The notes below the pieces were generated by a model, which worked only from the letters and a program-made list of their open reading frames with translations, did not search any database and was not told the origin of the DNA. A DNA stretch of 64,000 bases from Oscillospiraceae bacterium (lineage in GTDB: Bacteria; Bacillota; Clostridia; Oscillospirales; Ruminococcaceae), in contig BQOK01000001.1 in NCBI GenBank assembly GCA_022835495.1, positions 2,170,001 through 2,234,000 on the forward strand. The letters run 5' to 3'. Below are positions 1 through 8,022 of the stretch, piece by piece. The first letter of the stretch is position 1; each line of letters begins with the position of its first letter. A program made the translations under genes and the position numbers.

Positions 1-1
1 C

Positions 2-289
2 TTATTTCAGCAGGGTGATGCCGCCGATCAGCGGCAGGTGCTTGTCCTGATCCTGTGCCGCGTAGATCAGGCCCACCAGCGAGAAGATTCCCACCACGGT
101 GCTCACAATCCACATAAAGCGCCCCACAATGGGCACCCACGCAAGCACGGTGGTCGCCAGCCCCACAATGGCCAGCACACCGGCCTGGTTCAAATGGAAC
201 TTCGCACCCTCCTTATCGCCCGCCAGATATGCGATCAGCCAGCCGATCCAGCTCAGGTAGGCAATCACGCTCGTCGCCTTTTTGTTCAT
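2..289 (-). CDS. DUF4870/Tic20-like small membrane protein
   Basis: A 95-residue hydrophobic protein with three likely membrane segments (about residues 8-23, 36-55 and 58-78) and a short polar linker carrying KFHLNQ. That resembles the conserved FH.NQ patch of DUF4870/Tic20-like proteins. The function of that family is not established and it probably sits in the cytoplasmic membrane. The start is supported by an AGGAGGG ribosome site ten bases upstream. A promoter with TTGATT and TAAAAT spaced by 17 lies at 340-368, and the leader between contains a small hairpin (ACACGG/CCGTGT, about 313-329). The stop codon is inside the window, so the gene is complete. Family assignment is by pattern only. 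Confidence 0.75.
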   Translation of the reverse strand: MNKKATSVIAYLSWIGWLIAYLAGDKEGAKFHLNQAGVLAIVGLATTVLAWVPIVGRFMWIVSTVVGIFSLVGLIYAAQDQDKHLPLIGGITLLK

Positions 290-339
290 AGGTGTATTCC
301 CTCCTCGTTTTCACACGGTATCCCCGTGTATTTATGTTA

Positions 340-368
340 ATTTTATCACTTTATCATTCTAAAATCAA
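340..368 (-). promoter_or_regulatory. Promoter for the DUF4870-like gene
   Basis: On the minus strand TTGATT (363-368) and TAAAAT (340-345) are separated by exactly 17 bases, five of six -10 positions matching consensus. It lies just upstream of the only minus-strand gene to its left. Confidence 0.55.
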
Positions 369-443
369 CCGTTTTCGCCATTTTTTGTATCACAGGCTTT
401 TTAAAGGCGGTCCCTTGCCTTTCGCCCGCACAGCGCGGCGGGT

Positions 444-521
444 TTATTTTTCGCCCACCCACATGCTGCACAACACCACAAACGCCACCATAAACAGCAG
501 TACCAGCACAAAACGAGTCAT
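444..521 (-). CDS. 25-residue hydrophobic micro-protein
   Basis: A very short open frame encodes a peptide that begins MTRF, runs through about 16 hydrophobic residues and ends MWVGEK, the layout of a single membrane-spanning micro-protein with a short charged tail. The ATG is preceded by GGAAGGGGG at a spacing of about eight bases, as good as neighbouring ribosome sites. No promoter or homologue can be named from sequence alone. The stretch between the divergent ATPase gene and the DUF4870-like gene otherwise holds only the promoter at 340-368. It could be a leader peptide or chance, but the combination of ribosome site and clean membrane segment argues for a gene. Confidence 0.4.
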   Translation of the reverse strand: MTRFVLVLLFMVAFVVLCSMWVGEK

Positions 522-635
522 TCCGTTTCGCCCCCTTCCAGTTATTACCATACAAAATTAGGGGCAAATATTTGCGCGCAGTGTGGCGAATAAAATTTTC
601 TTGGCATAACATGGGCAAAGAGAGGGGTGTTCACC

Positions 636-1703
636 ATGGAAAACGACAAAAAAAGTGTGGATTTCTTTTTAGGCGCGGTCGGCCCCGGGGGCTTCCGTGG
701 CTATTTTGAGCAGCTCGGCGCAGAACCGGGCATTCAGCTGTATCTCATCAAAAGCGGGCCCGGCTGCGGCAAAAGCACCATGATGCGCCGCATCGCACAA
801 AAAGCGGGCGACCCTGTGGAGCGCATCCATTGTTCCTCCGATCCCGACAGCCTCGACGGCGTGATCCTGCCCCGGCCCTTTGCCGCTGTGCTGGACGCCA
901 CCGCCCCCCATACGCTGGACCCGGCCTACCCCGGCGCGGCCGAAGAGGTGGTAAGCCTGTACCATACCATGGACACAAAGCGGCTCAAGGCAAACCGGGC
1001 CGAGATCATTGCCCTGTTCCGGCGCTGCAAGTGCCTGCAGGGCCGCGCGGCCCGCTATATTTCCAGTGCCGCCGAGCTTCTGGCCGACAGCCGCCGCACC
1101 GCCGCCGGCGCTGCGGATATGGAAAAGGCCCGCGCCTATGCAAACCGCCTGGCGCTGCGCTACCTGCCCCGGCGCGGGGGCGAAGGGCGTGAAAGCATAC
1201 GCCTGCTCAGCGCCGTGACCCCCCAGGGCCACAAGGTGTTCCGCGATACCATTCCTGCCCTGGCCGACACCTTGGTGGTCTTTCACGATGAATATGGGGC
1301 CTGCAGCAGCCTTCTGATGGAAACGCTCCGCCGCCTGGGGTTAGAGCGCGGCTACCACGTCGTCACCTGCCCTTGCCCGCTTTCCGAGGGCAAGATCGAC
1401 CATCTGTTCCTGCCCGAGCTCCGGCTGGCGTTCCTCACCAGCAACAGCTGGCATCCCATGGAGTTTCCGGACCAAAAGAATATTCATTGCACCCGGTTCG
1501 AGGCCAAAGACCGGCTTCGCTGCCGCAAAAAGCGCCTTCGTTTCAACCGGCGCGCCGCGGCCGACCTGCTGGCCCAGGCCAGCGCTATGCAGTGCGAGGC
1601 CAAAGCCAGCCACGACGAACTGGAGGCGTTTTACGGCGCCGCAGTCGACTTCTCCGCGGTGGACGCCGCGGCAGCGGCGCTGAACGCCAAGCTGGGGCTG
1701 TAA
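636..1703 (+). CDS. PRK06851-type P-loop ATPase with degenerate second P-loop
   Basis: A 355-residue soluble protein resembling the Firmicutes PRK06851 group of duplicated P-loop NTPases. The first half has an intact Walker A (GPGCGKST, about residues 42-49). The second half keeps the family's conserved GKIDHLFLPEL and TSN.WHP stretches, but where a second Walker A is expected it reads DEYGACSS, lacking the GK[ST] core. The role of the family is unknown; ATP binding is inferred from the first domain only. A GTG at 627 is in frame, but the ATG at 636 has GAGAGGGG eight bases upstream and is preferred. It stands alone, with short AT-rich sequence before it and a convergent small gene after it. 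Confidence 0.75.
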   Translation: MENDKKSVDFFLGAVGPGGFRGYFEQLGAEPGIQLYLIKSGPGCGKSTMMRRIAQKAGDPVERIHCSSDPDSLDGVILPRPFAAVLDATAPHTLDPAYPGAAEEVVSLYHTMDTKRLKANRAEIIALFRRCKCLQGRAARYISSAAELLADSRRTAAGAADMEKARAYANRLALRYLPRRGGEGRESIRLLSAVTPQGHKVFRDTIPALADTLVVFHDEYGACSSLLMETLRRLGLERGYHVVTCPCPLSEGKIDHLFLPELRLAFLTSNSWHPMEFPDQKNIHCTRFEAKDRLRCRKKRLRFNRRAAADLLAQASAMQCEAKASHDELEAFYGAAVDFSAVDAAAAALNAKLGL

Positions 1704-1792
1704 AATCTTTTGCCCCGCTCCCCCGTCCCTCTGGTTTCCGCGGGCTGTTTGTGCAAAATTTCCGGTTGCCTGCGGCCCCGCCGGGCCCCAGG

Positions 1793-1837
1793 CAAAAAAT
1801 ACGGAGCGTTCTCCTTTATGTGGAAAACGCTCCGTAT
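1793..1837 (-). terminator. Terminator of the DUF6514-like gene
   Basis: ATACGGAGCGTT-type arms (1799-1814 and 1822-1837) form a near-perfect 16-bp stem with a seven-base loop, followed on the minus strand by a run of six T. The right arm ends two bases short of the stop codon of the upstream minus-strand gene. Confidence 0.85.
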
Positions 1838-1838
1838 T

Positions 1839-2057
1839 CTATTCCAAAGAATCCAGCACCACGTCTTTGAAATGACAAACCGAAACATCAAACCGGTTGA
1901 GCTGCTGTGTCAGCCGCCGCACCATCGCCTCGTCACAGCCCACATCCTCCAGGGCAAACCTCATCTCTCTGCCGCAATAATAAGCGATGCCCCAGGTATC
2001 GTATTCGCCGGCACACGGCGAATACAGCCGCTGTTTGAACATTCTGTATTCACACAT
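1839..2057 (-). CDS. DUF6514-like small protein
   Basis: A 72-residue soluble protein with a central DTWGIAYYCG stretch and a C-terminal half rich in charged residues. The pattern of an aromatic N-terminus, a [YW]GI core and a helix with LTQQLNR..VS..HF..VVLD matches what I know of the DUF6514 group of Clostridia, whose function is unknown. The ATG has AGAGGGAT upstream and a strong terminator follows the stop, so it is a stand-alone unit. It is divergent from the large helicase gene; the 209 bases between them hold a likely -10 (TACAAT, 2226-2231) for the helicase and nothing else recognisable. Confidence 0.65.
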   Translation of the reverse strand: MCEYRMFKQRLYSPCAGEYDTWGIAYYCGREMRFALEDVGCDEAMVRRLTQQLNRFDVSVCHFKDVVLDSLE

Positions 2058-2266
2058 TTTGATCCCTCTTCCGCTTTTTTCAGTGCCAAGTCGTATGATA
2101 CCCCAAGCTTTGCATCAAATGCTGTCGAAGCCTGTCCCTCCCACAAAGATTTGTGTTCTTCGCTCAATTACACCCCACCCATGGTGTTTTTTCACCTTTT
2201 GCTTTTAGCCTGCCAGGTTATGTGGTACAATAAGGCGAACACATCAAGCAAAGGGGGCGGCCGGGT

Positions 2267-4609
2267 TTGGAACAGGTGCATTTGCCTGTGCGCCAGCTGG
2301 TGGAGTTTTTGCTCCAGACCGGCAGCATCGACAGCCGATTTTCCGGCTTTGACCGGGCCGCCGAGGGCGCGCGCATCCACCGCCGCCTGCAAAAAGCCGC
2401 GGGCGCGGGGTACGAGGCCGAAGTATATCTCAAACAGGAATACAGCGCAGCCGGGGTCGATTATCTCATCGACGGCCGGGCCGACGGCATTTTCACCGCG
2501 GACGGCCTCGTCACCGTGGACGAGATCAAGACCGTCACCATCCCGTCCGAGCAGATCACCCAGGACATGAAGCCTGTGCACTGGGCCCAGGGGCAGGTAT
2601 ACGCGGCAATCTATGCCGCCCAGCACAGCCTTGCCGAAATGGCGGTGCGGCTCACCTATTTCCAGGTGGATGAAGAAAAGATCATCCGTTTCACGCGGCG
2701 CTTTACCGCGGCCGAGCTGGATTCCTTTGTGCAGGCGCTCCTGGCCGAATATGCCCCCTGGGCAAAGCGGGCCGCCGCATGGGCCGGGGCCCGGGCCGCC
2801 AGCCTGCAGGCCCTGCCCTTTCCCTTTGACCAATACCGGGGCGGCCAGCGGGCCATGGCGGCGGCCGCTTACCGTACCTTCCGGGACGGTGGGCGCCTGC
2901 TCTGCCAGGCGCCCACCGGCATCGGCAAAACCATGAGCGCCCTGTTTCCCGCGCTCAAAGCCATGGGCGAGGGCCGGGGCGAGCGCATTTTTTACCTCAC
3001 CGCCCGCACCACCGCCCGCGCCGCCGCCGAGCAGGCCCTCGCCGCTCTGCGCGCCGCGCAGCCGGGGCTCTCGCTCAAAAGCATCACCCTTACCGCCAAA
3101 GACAAAGCCTGCCTGCTGGAAAAGCGCGAGTGCACGCCGGACGCCTGCCCCTATGCCAGCGGCTATTACGACCGCATCCGGAACGTGCTGTGGCAGGCGC
3201 TGGATGAAAACGAATTCACCCGCCCCCTGCTGGAAGAGCTTGCAGCGCGGTTTCAGGTCTGCCCCTTCGAACTGGGGCTGGACCTCTCGCTTTGGTGCGA
3301 TGTAATCGTGGGCGATTACAATTATCTCTTTGACCCTGTGGTCAGTCTCAAACGCTTTTTTGAAACTGGCGGCGACTATCTGTTTTTGGTGGACGAGGCC
3401 CACAACCTGCCCGACCGCGCCCGCGAGATGCACTCGGCGCATCTGCAAAAAAGCCAGCTTTTTGGGGCCAAAAAGCTGCTTGGCCCGGGCAAGGGCAAGC
3501 TCAAGAACGCACTGGGCAAGGTGAACGCCGCCCTGATCGAGCTGCGCCGCCGGTGCGAGGCCGAACCGGGCCGCACTTTTTTCCAGGCCGAAGCCCTGGC
3601 CGAATTCAACAAGCTTTTGGGCCGCTGCACCGGCCCCTTGGAGGAATGGCTCGACGAACACCGGGAGGGCGAGGCCCACGAGGCTTTGCTGGAGGTGTAT
3701 TTCGCCCTGCGGGAATACCTGCGGGTAAGCGAAGGGTACGACGACCACTACATCACCCAGCTTGCCGCTTTTGGCGGCGACGTGCGCGCCAGCCAGCTCT
3801 GCCTGGACCCCAGCGCATTTTTGGACAAGAGCTTTTCCTGCGGCCGGGCGGCCGTGCTGTTCAGCGCCACGCTTTCCCCCGCCGCCTATTACAAGGATAT
3901 CCTTGGCTGCGCCGCGGCCAAATGCGCGGCTCTGCCCAGCCCCTTCGACCCCGCGCGCCTGGGCCTTTACTGCGCGGCGGACGTTAGCACCCGCTACCGC
4001 GACCGGGAGAGCAGCCTCGGCACTATTGCGGCGTATCTGGCGGCGCTGGTGGCGGCCCGGCCCGGCAACTACATGGCCTTTTTCCCCAGCTATGCCTACC
4101 TTGCACAGGTCTATGAGCATTTTTGCAGGGCCTACCCCCACGTGCCCACCATCCTGCAGGAAAGCGGCATGGGCGACGAAGCCCGCCAGGCCTTCCTCGC
4201 AAAATTCGAGGCGGGGTCCGGCGGCACCCTGTTGGGGTTTTCGGTCCTGGGCGGCGTCTTTGGCGAGGGGGTGGACCTGGTGGGCGACCGGCTCATCGGC
4301 ACCGCCATTGTGGGGGTGGGGCTGCCCCAGGTAAACCCCCGGCAGGAGGCCCTGCGCCGCTATTTCGAGGATACCCGGGGCAGCGGGTTCGACTATGCCT
4401 ACCGCTACCCCGGCTTCAACAAGGTCATGCAGGCCGCCGGGCGGGTCATCCGCACCCCCAAAGACAAGGGCACGGTGCTTTTGATCGACGACCGCTTTGC
4501 CGCCGCCGGCTACCGCCGGCTTTTTCCCGCGCACTGGAATCACTGCCGCTTTGTATACGGCAGCGATGAACTGGGCGCGCAGCTTGCACGCTTTTGGGGC
4601 CAGACCTGA
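2267..4609 (+). CDS. PD-(D/E)XK nuclease fused to XPD/DinG-type Fe-S helicase
   Basis: A 780-residue protein with two modules. Residues about 1-160 contain DGRADGI followed by DEIKT, the spaced acidic-plus-K signature of PD-(D/E)XK (Cas4/RecB-like) nucleases. The rest is a superfamily 2 DNA helicase: Walker A PTGIGKT (about 216-222), a DEAH box (about 374-377), and cysteines in CLLEKRECTPDACPY plus a later VCPFE that suit the iron-sulfur domain of XPD/DinG helicases. The C-terminal motif VI is QAAGRVIRTP. It should unwind damaged or branched DNA in an ATP-dependent way. The start is a TTG, chosen because AAGGGGGCGG lies at 2251-2260; no ATG fits the N-terminus. Single gene, closed by a terminator. 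Confidence 0.9.
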   Translation: MEQVHLPVRQLVEFLLQTGSIDSRFSGFDRAAEGARIHRRLQKAAGAGYEAEVYLKQEYSAAGVDYLIDGRADGIFTADGLVTVDEIKTVTIPSEQITQDMKPVHWAQGQVYAAIYAAQHSLAEMAVRLTYFQVDEEKIIRFTRRFTAAELDSFVQALLAEYAPWAKRAAAWAGARAASLQALPFPFDQYRGGQRAMAAAAYRTFRDGGRLLCQAPTGIGKTMSALFPALKAMGEGRGERIFYLTARTTARAAAEQALAALRAAQPGLSLKSITLTAKDKACLLEKRECTPDACPYASGYYDRIRNVLWQALDENEFTRPLLEELAARFQVCPFELGLDLSLWCDVIVGDYNYLFDPVVSLKRFFETGGDYLFLVDEAHNLPDRAREMHSAHLQKSQLFGAKKLLGPGKGKLKNALGKVNAALIELRRRCEAEPGRTFFQAEALAEFNKLLGRCTGPLEEWLDEHREGEAHEALLEVYFALREYLRVSEGYDDHYITQLAAFGGDVRASQLCLDPSAFLDKSFSCGRAAVLFSATLSPAAYYKDILGCAAAKCAALPSPFDPARLGLYCAADVSTRYRDRESSLGTIAAYLAALVAARPGNYMAFFPSYAYLAQVYEHFCRAYPHVPTILQESGMGDEARQAFLAKFEAGSGGTLLGFSVLGGVFGEGVDLVGDRLIGTAIVGVGLPQVNPRQEALRRYFEDTRGSGFDYAYRYPGFNKVMQAAGRVIRTPKDKGTVLLIDDRFAAAGYRRLFPAHWNHCRFVYGSDELGAQLARFWGQT

Positions 4610-4672
4610 CTTCCCGCCTCCGAACCGCCGGCGCCCCGGCCGCTGCGGGATATCTTCCCCTTCAAACACAGC

Positions 4673-4717
4673 AAAGCCCCCTTATGCAGTTATCGCTCTG
4701 CACAAGGGGGCTTTTTT
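4673..4717 (+). terminator. Helicase terminator
   Basis: AAAGCCCCCTT and AAGGGGGCTTT form an 11-bp stem followed by six T on the plus strand. It sits between the convergent helicase and IclR genes. Confidence 0.85.
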
Positions 4718-4781
4718 CTGTTATCCGTTTTTACCGGGCCGGTGCAACGCTTCCCGCCTGCTTTTTATTTCGTTCCGGTTT

Positions 4782-5549
4782 TTATTGGGCCAGCTCCTTT
4801 TCCAGGCGCGCCGTCTCGCCCTTCAACAGGCTCACCAGCCGTTCGATCTGCACCTCGTGGAACAGCACGTTCGGGTAAGCGATGCTCAGCGCCGCGGCCA
4901 CCTGCCCATCCGGCAGCCGCACCGGGCAGGCGGCCGCGCCGATCTGCTCTATAAATTCGCCCGTGTCCAGTGCAAATCCCTGCCGGCGAATCCCCCACGC
5001 GATCTGCAAAAAGCGCGCCTCGTCGGTGATGGTCTGGGGCGTATACCGCTCGGCGGCCTTTCCGCCGAAATATGCCCGGATCGCCTCCTCGCCCGCATAG
5101 GCCAGCAGCAGTTTTCCCGCCGCGCCGGTGTGCAGCGGGTAGGCGGCCCCCTCGTCCACCGTAATGCGGATGCGCTGCGGGCCGGGCGCTGTGGCCAGCA
5201 CATAGCAGCTCCCGCCCGAAATAACATTCAGCTTGGCTGTTTCCCCGCTGTGCTGTGCCAGGCGCTCCAGGCCCGGCTGAGCGGCCTGCCGCAGCTGCTG
5301 CAGCTGCTCGTCCCGGCTGCGGTAGGCACACCGGAAAAGGCGCCCTGCAAAATACCTTCCGCTCTGCGGGTCCTGCTGCAGGTAACCGTTCTGCTCCATC
5401 GCCTGTAAAAGCCGGTAAAACGAAGCCTTTGGGAACCCGCAGCTGCGGTACAGTTCCTTTGCCGCCAGGCCCGCAGGCGCATGCAACACCTGCTCAAGCA
5501 CCTGCGCCGCCCGTTCCAGCGCCGGCACGCCGGTATAGCTTTCCCCCAT
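4782..5549 (-). CDS. IclR-family transcriptional regulator
   Basis: A 255-residue regulator. The N-terminal 65 residues form a winged helix-turn-helix (ALERAAQVLEQVL, then FPKASFYRLLQAMEQNGYL), followed by the IclR effector-binding domain with GAAYPLHTGAAGKLLLA, DEARFLQI and GIRRQGFALDTGEF. These proteins bind small organic acids and act as dimers on palindromic operators. It is transcribed away from the RraA-like gene, and the 412-base gap between them carries three copies of an AT-rich palindrome, so this protein is the obvious candidate to bind there. The inducer may be the substrate or product of the aldolase, which is inference. Confidence 0.92.
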   Translation of the reverse strand: MGESYTGVPALERAAQVLEQVLHAPAGLAAKELYRSCGFPKASFYRLLQAMEQNGYLQQDPQSGRYFAGRLFRCAYRSRDEQLQQLRQAAQPGLERLAQHSGETAKLNVISGGSCYVLATAPGPQRIRITVDEGAAYPLHTGAAGKLLLAYAGEEAIRAYFGGKAAERYTPQTITDEARFLQIAWGIRRQGFALDTGEFIEQIGAAACPVRLPDGQVAAALSIAYPNVLFHEVQIERLVSLLKGETARLEKELAQ

Positions 5550-5606
5550 TCGTTTTCGCTCCTTCTCCTTTATGCCCAGCCGCGGCCGGGCAGGTTATAT
5601 GCCCTG

Positions 5607-5659
5607 ATCAAGTTCATTATATAAAACTTAATCACTATTTTGCAACTGTTTTTCAGTTT
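5607..5659. repeat. 53-bp direct repeat, copy 1, with operator-like palindrome
   Basis: First of two 53-bp direct repeats in the IclR/RraA intergenic region (5550-5961, no gene seen). It contains the near-palindrome AAGTTCATTATATAAAACTT and, further right, a small inverted repeat AACTG-T5-CAGTT. Placement and symmetry suggest an operator for the neighbouring IclR protein. Confidence 0.7.
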
Positions 5660-5714
5660 CTGGTTCGTTCCTCTCCGCAGCCCAAAACCGTCGCCGGGCA
5701 AATTGTGCGCTTAA

Positions 5715-5767
5715 ATCAAGTTTATTATATAAAACTCAAGCACTATTTTATAACTGTTTTTTAGTTT
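5715..5767. repeat. 53-bp direct repeat, copy 2
   Basis: Second copy, starting 108 bp after the first, same length with a handful of substitutions. The core TTTATTATATAAAAC is retained, and the distal inverted repeat is reduced to AACT/AGTT. Confidence 0.7.
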
Positions 5768-5778
5768 ATATTTTATAA

Positions 5779-5802
5779 GGTTTATTATATAAAACAAATT
5801 TC
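5779..5802. promoter_or_regulatory. Third, partial copy of the TTTATTATATAAAAC box
   Basis: GGTTTATTATATAAAACAAA repeats only the core of the two longer copies. It is the copy closest to the RraA-like gene, about 57 bp upstream of that gene's predicted -35. Confidence 0.6.
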
Positions 5803-5858
5803 CACTAGAATTGGCTGTTTTGCCCGCCCCTTCTCCCAAATCTTATGCAGGCTGCGAA

Positions 5859-5888
5859 TTGCGCCGCACCTCTTTCCCCGGTTATGAT
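5859..5888 (+). promoter_or_regulatory. Predicted promoter of the RraA-like gene
   Basis: TTGCGC (5859-5864) and TATGAT (5883-5888) with an 18-base spacer. The weak -35 next to upstream boxes would fit activation, but this is a motif match only. Confidence 0.4.
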
Positions 5889-5961
5889 AAGACCAGCGGT
5901 CCAAAGGCTCTGCGCCTTTCGTTTTTATTCCCGATCATAATCATAACAGGAGGCTTTTAAA

Positions 5962-6624
5962 ATGACGAACATCCCCACCGAAGAACTGGTCGCGCGGTAC
6001 AAAAAGCTGTATACCGGCATTGTGTCGGATGCCATGGATCAACTGGGTCTGCGCAGGCACCTTCTGCCGGCCTATCTGCGCCCCCTCACGCCCGACATGG
6101 TGATTGCCGGCCCCGCCTTTACGGGCCTGGGCGAGCCTGTAACCGACGAAGCCTGCAACGACAACGACATTCGCTTCGCCATGCTGGAAAGCATCCAGCC
6201 CTGTGACATTCCGGTATGGCAGACCAACATGACCGACACCTGCGCCCACTGGGGCGGCCTGATGACCCGCAGCACCCGCCAGGCCGGCGGCTGCGGCGCC
6301 ATCATCGACGGCGGCGTGCGGGATGTCAACGATATTCTGCAGCAGGGCTTCCCCGTGTTCGCGCGCTTTTACTCCTGCGGCAGCTCGCTGGGCCGGTGGC
6401 GCATCTGCAGCTTCCAGCAGCCCATCCAGATCGGCGAGATCACCATCCATCCCGGCGACTTCATGATGGCGGACATCGACGGGGTGCTTGCTGTGCCGCG
6501 GGAGCACATTCTGGAAGTGCTGGAGCGGGCTGAGGATATGGCCGCCCGGGAAGACAGCATGGGCAAAGATATGGAAGAGGGCCTCGGCATCCGCGCCGCC
6601 TACGATAAATACGGCACCATCTGA
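5962..6624 (+). CDS. RraA-like protein (HMG/oxaloacetate aldolase family)
   Basis: A 220-residue protein of the RraA/4-hydroxy-4-methyl-2-oxoglutarate aldolase fold. The signature GAIIDGGVRDVNDI (about residues 112-125) contains the Arg and Asp that bind substrate and the divalent metal in characterised aldolases, and HPGDFMMADIDGVLAVP is the conserved second half. Class II members cleave 4-carboxy-4-hydroxy-2-oxo acids or decarboxylate oxaloacetate; which substrate applies here cannot be read. The ATG follows AGGAGG at good spacing. The lone position opposite an IclR regulator suggests an inducible catabolic step. It lacks partner enzymes in this window, so the pathway is unknown. Confidence 0.85.
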   Translation: MTNIPTEELVARYKKLYTGIVSDAMDQLGLRRHLLPAYLRPLTPDMVIAGPAFTGLGEPVTDEACNDNDIRFAMLESIQPCDIPVWQTNMTDTCAHWGGLMTRSTRQAGGCGAIIDGGVRDVNDILQQGFPVFARFYSCGSSLGRWRICSFQQPIQIGEITIHPGDFMMADIDGVLAVPREHILEVLERAEDMAAREDSMGKDMEEGLGIRAAYDKYGTI

Positions 6625-6632
6625 GCTTTTTC

Positions 6633-6677
6633 AAAACAAGCCGCGCCCCGTTTTTTTACCGGGGCGCGGCTTGTTTT
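6633..6677. terminator. Bidirectional terminator between the RraA-like and U32 genes
   Basis: A perfect 18-bp stem (6633-6650 with 6660-6677) begins with AAAA and ends with TTTT, so it can serve both convergent genes. Confidence 0.9.
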
Positions 6678-6683
6678 GGGCTG

Positions 6684-7919
6684 TTATTCCCTGGCCGCTT
6701 CCAGGCGGCGGCGCAGCAGGCTGTGGGGCGGCAGGGGCGTTTCGCAGGGGATCGTGTAGGCCATCATGGGGTGGGGGGTGGCTTCCACCCGCTCCCCCGC
6801 TCCGTTTGTGATCCAGGCGGGCGCAAAACTCACGGTCTCCCCTGTGGGCAGCAGCGCTTCCAGGGTCTCGCCCAGCGCAAATTTGCCCCGCTGGGTGCAG
6901 CGGGCCACACCCTCGCGCCACTCCTCCACCACCCCCACAAATTCCCACTGGCGGATATAACCGCCGCCGGCGGAGTCCTGCCGGGCTTTTTCCGGGCCAA
7001 AATAGAACCCCGGCGAATAGCGCCGGTGGCTGGTGCGGGCCAGCTCTTCCAGCACGCGGTCCGGGCAGCGGTACTCGCCGTCGGGGTTCTGCAAAAAGGC
7101 GTCCAGCGCCTGGCGGTAGGCGCTGGTCACGCTTGCAACATAGTAAAAGGTCTTTGCCCGGCCCTCGATCTTCAGGCTGTCGATGCCCGCCCCGCAGATC
7201 AGGTCAATGAACGGTGCGGTGCAAAGGTCGCAGGCGCTTAAAATATAGCTGCCGCCCTCCCCTTCGCCCACCTCCATAAACTGCCCCGGGCGGCTTTCCT
7301 CCATCAGGTAATACTTCCAGCGGCAGGGCTGGGCGCACTGGCCGCGGTTCGCGTCCCGCCCGGTCAGGTGCTGGCTCAGCAGGCACCTGCCGGACACGCT
7401 CATGCACATTGCCCCGTGCACAAAGGCCTCCAGCTCCAATTCCGCCGGCGCCTTTTGCCGGATCTCGGCAATGTCGGCAAGGCTCAGCTCCCGGGCCAGC
7501 ACCACCCGCTTTGCCCCCAGCTCAAAGGCCGCCCTGGCGGCCGCCCAGTTGGTAATGCCCGCCTGGGTGGAAAGATGGACCTCCGCGCCGGGCGCATGCT
7601 GCTTTACCAGCGCCAAAACGCCCAGGTCCGCCACAATAAAAGCGTCCGCCCCGGCGGCCCACGCCTCGCGGATGGCCGCGGGCAGCCGTTCCAGGTCCCG
7701 GTTCGTGGGCAGGGTGTTCAGTGTGAGATACAGCTTTTTCCCACGGGCGTGGCACAAAGCCGCCCCCTGGGCAAGCTGCTCCGGGGTAAAATTATCGGGC
7801 GCCGCGCGCATTCCAAATTCGGTCAGGCCCGCATACACCGCGTCCGCGCCGTAGCGCAGGGCATATTCCAGCCGTTCCAGGTCCCCCGCGGGGGCCAAAA
7901 GCTCGGGGATAGGCAGCAT
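6684..7919 (-). CDS. Peptidase U32-family protein (TrhP/RlhA type)
   Basis: A 411-residue protein beginning MLPIPELLAPAGD, the standard opening of U32 proteins. The central EAFVHGAMCMSVSGRC and NRGQCAQPCRWKY carry the four conserved cysteines that hold an iron-sulfur cluster in the RNA-hydroxylating members TrhP and RlhA. Such proteins make prephenate-dependent 5-hydroxy modifications on tRNA or rRNA, so an RNA-modification role is more likely than proteolysis. The start at 7919 is set by AAAGGAG nine bases upstream; an in-frame upstream start exists but has no ribosome site. It is separated from the esterase by a hairpin and ends at a bidirectional terminator. Confidence 0.9.
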   Translation of the reverse strand: MLPIPELLAPAGDLERLEYALRYGADAVYAGLTEFGMRAAPDNFTPEQLAQGAALCHARGKKLYLTLNTLPTNRDLERLPAAIREAWAAGADAFIVADLGVLALVKQHAPGAEVHLSTQAGITNWAAARAAFELGAKRVVLARELSLADIAEIRQKAPAELELEAFVHGAMCMSVSGRCLLSQHLTGRDANRGQCAQPCRWKYYLMEESRPGQFMEVGEGEGGSYILSACDLCTAPFIDLICGAGIDSLKIEGRAKTFYYVASVTSAYRQALDAFLQNPDGEYRCPDRVLEELARTSHRRYSPGFYFGPEKARQDSAGGGYIRQWEFVGVVEEWREGVARCTQRGKFALGETLEALLPTGETVSFAPAWITNGAGERVEATPHPMMAYTIPCETPLPPHSLLRRRLEAARE

Positions 7920-8022
7920 CTTTGTTTTCTCCTTTGCCGGCGCCGTTTCAGCATTCCTTGCCCGCCGTTCTTGTTTATTGTAATGCACCCGGCCTTCCTT
8001 TGCAAGCGCGGCCCGCGCGCCG

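Noticed and set aside
2192-4669. A minus-strand open frame opposite the nuclease-helicase
   Set aside because: The plus-strand protein has all helicase motifs in order; the opposite frame has none.
5550-5961. CRISPR-like repeats in the IclR/RraA gap
   Set aside because: Only two and a half copies with unequal spacing and internal palindromes matching operators; there are no spacers and no cas genes.
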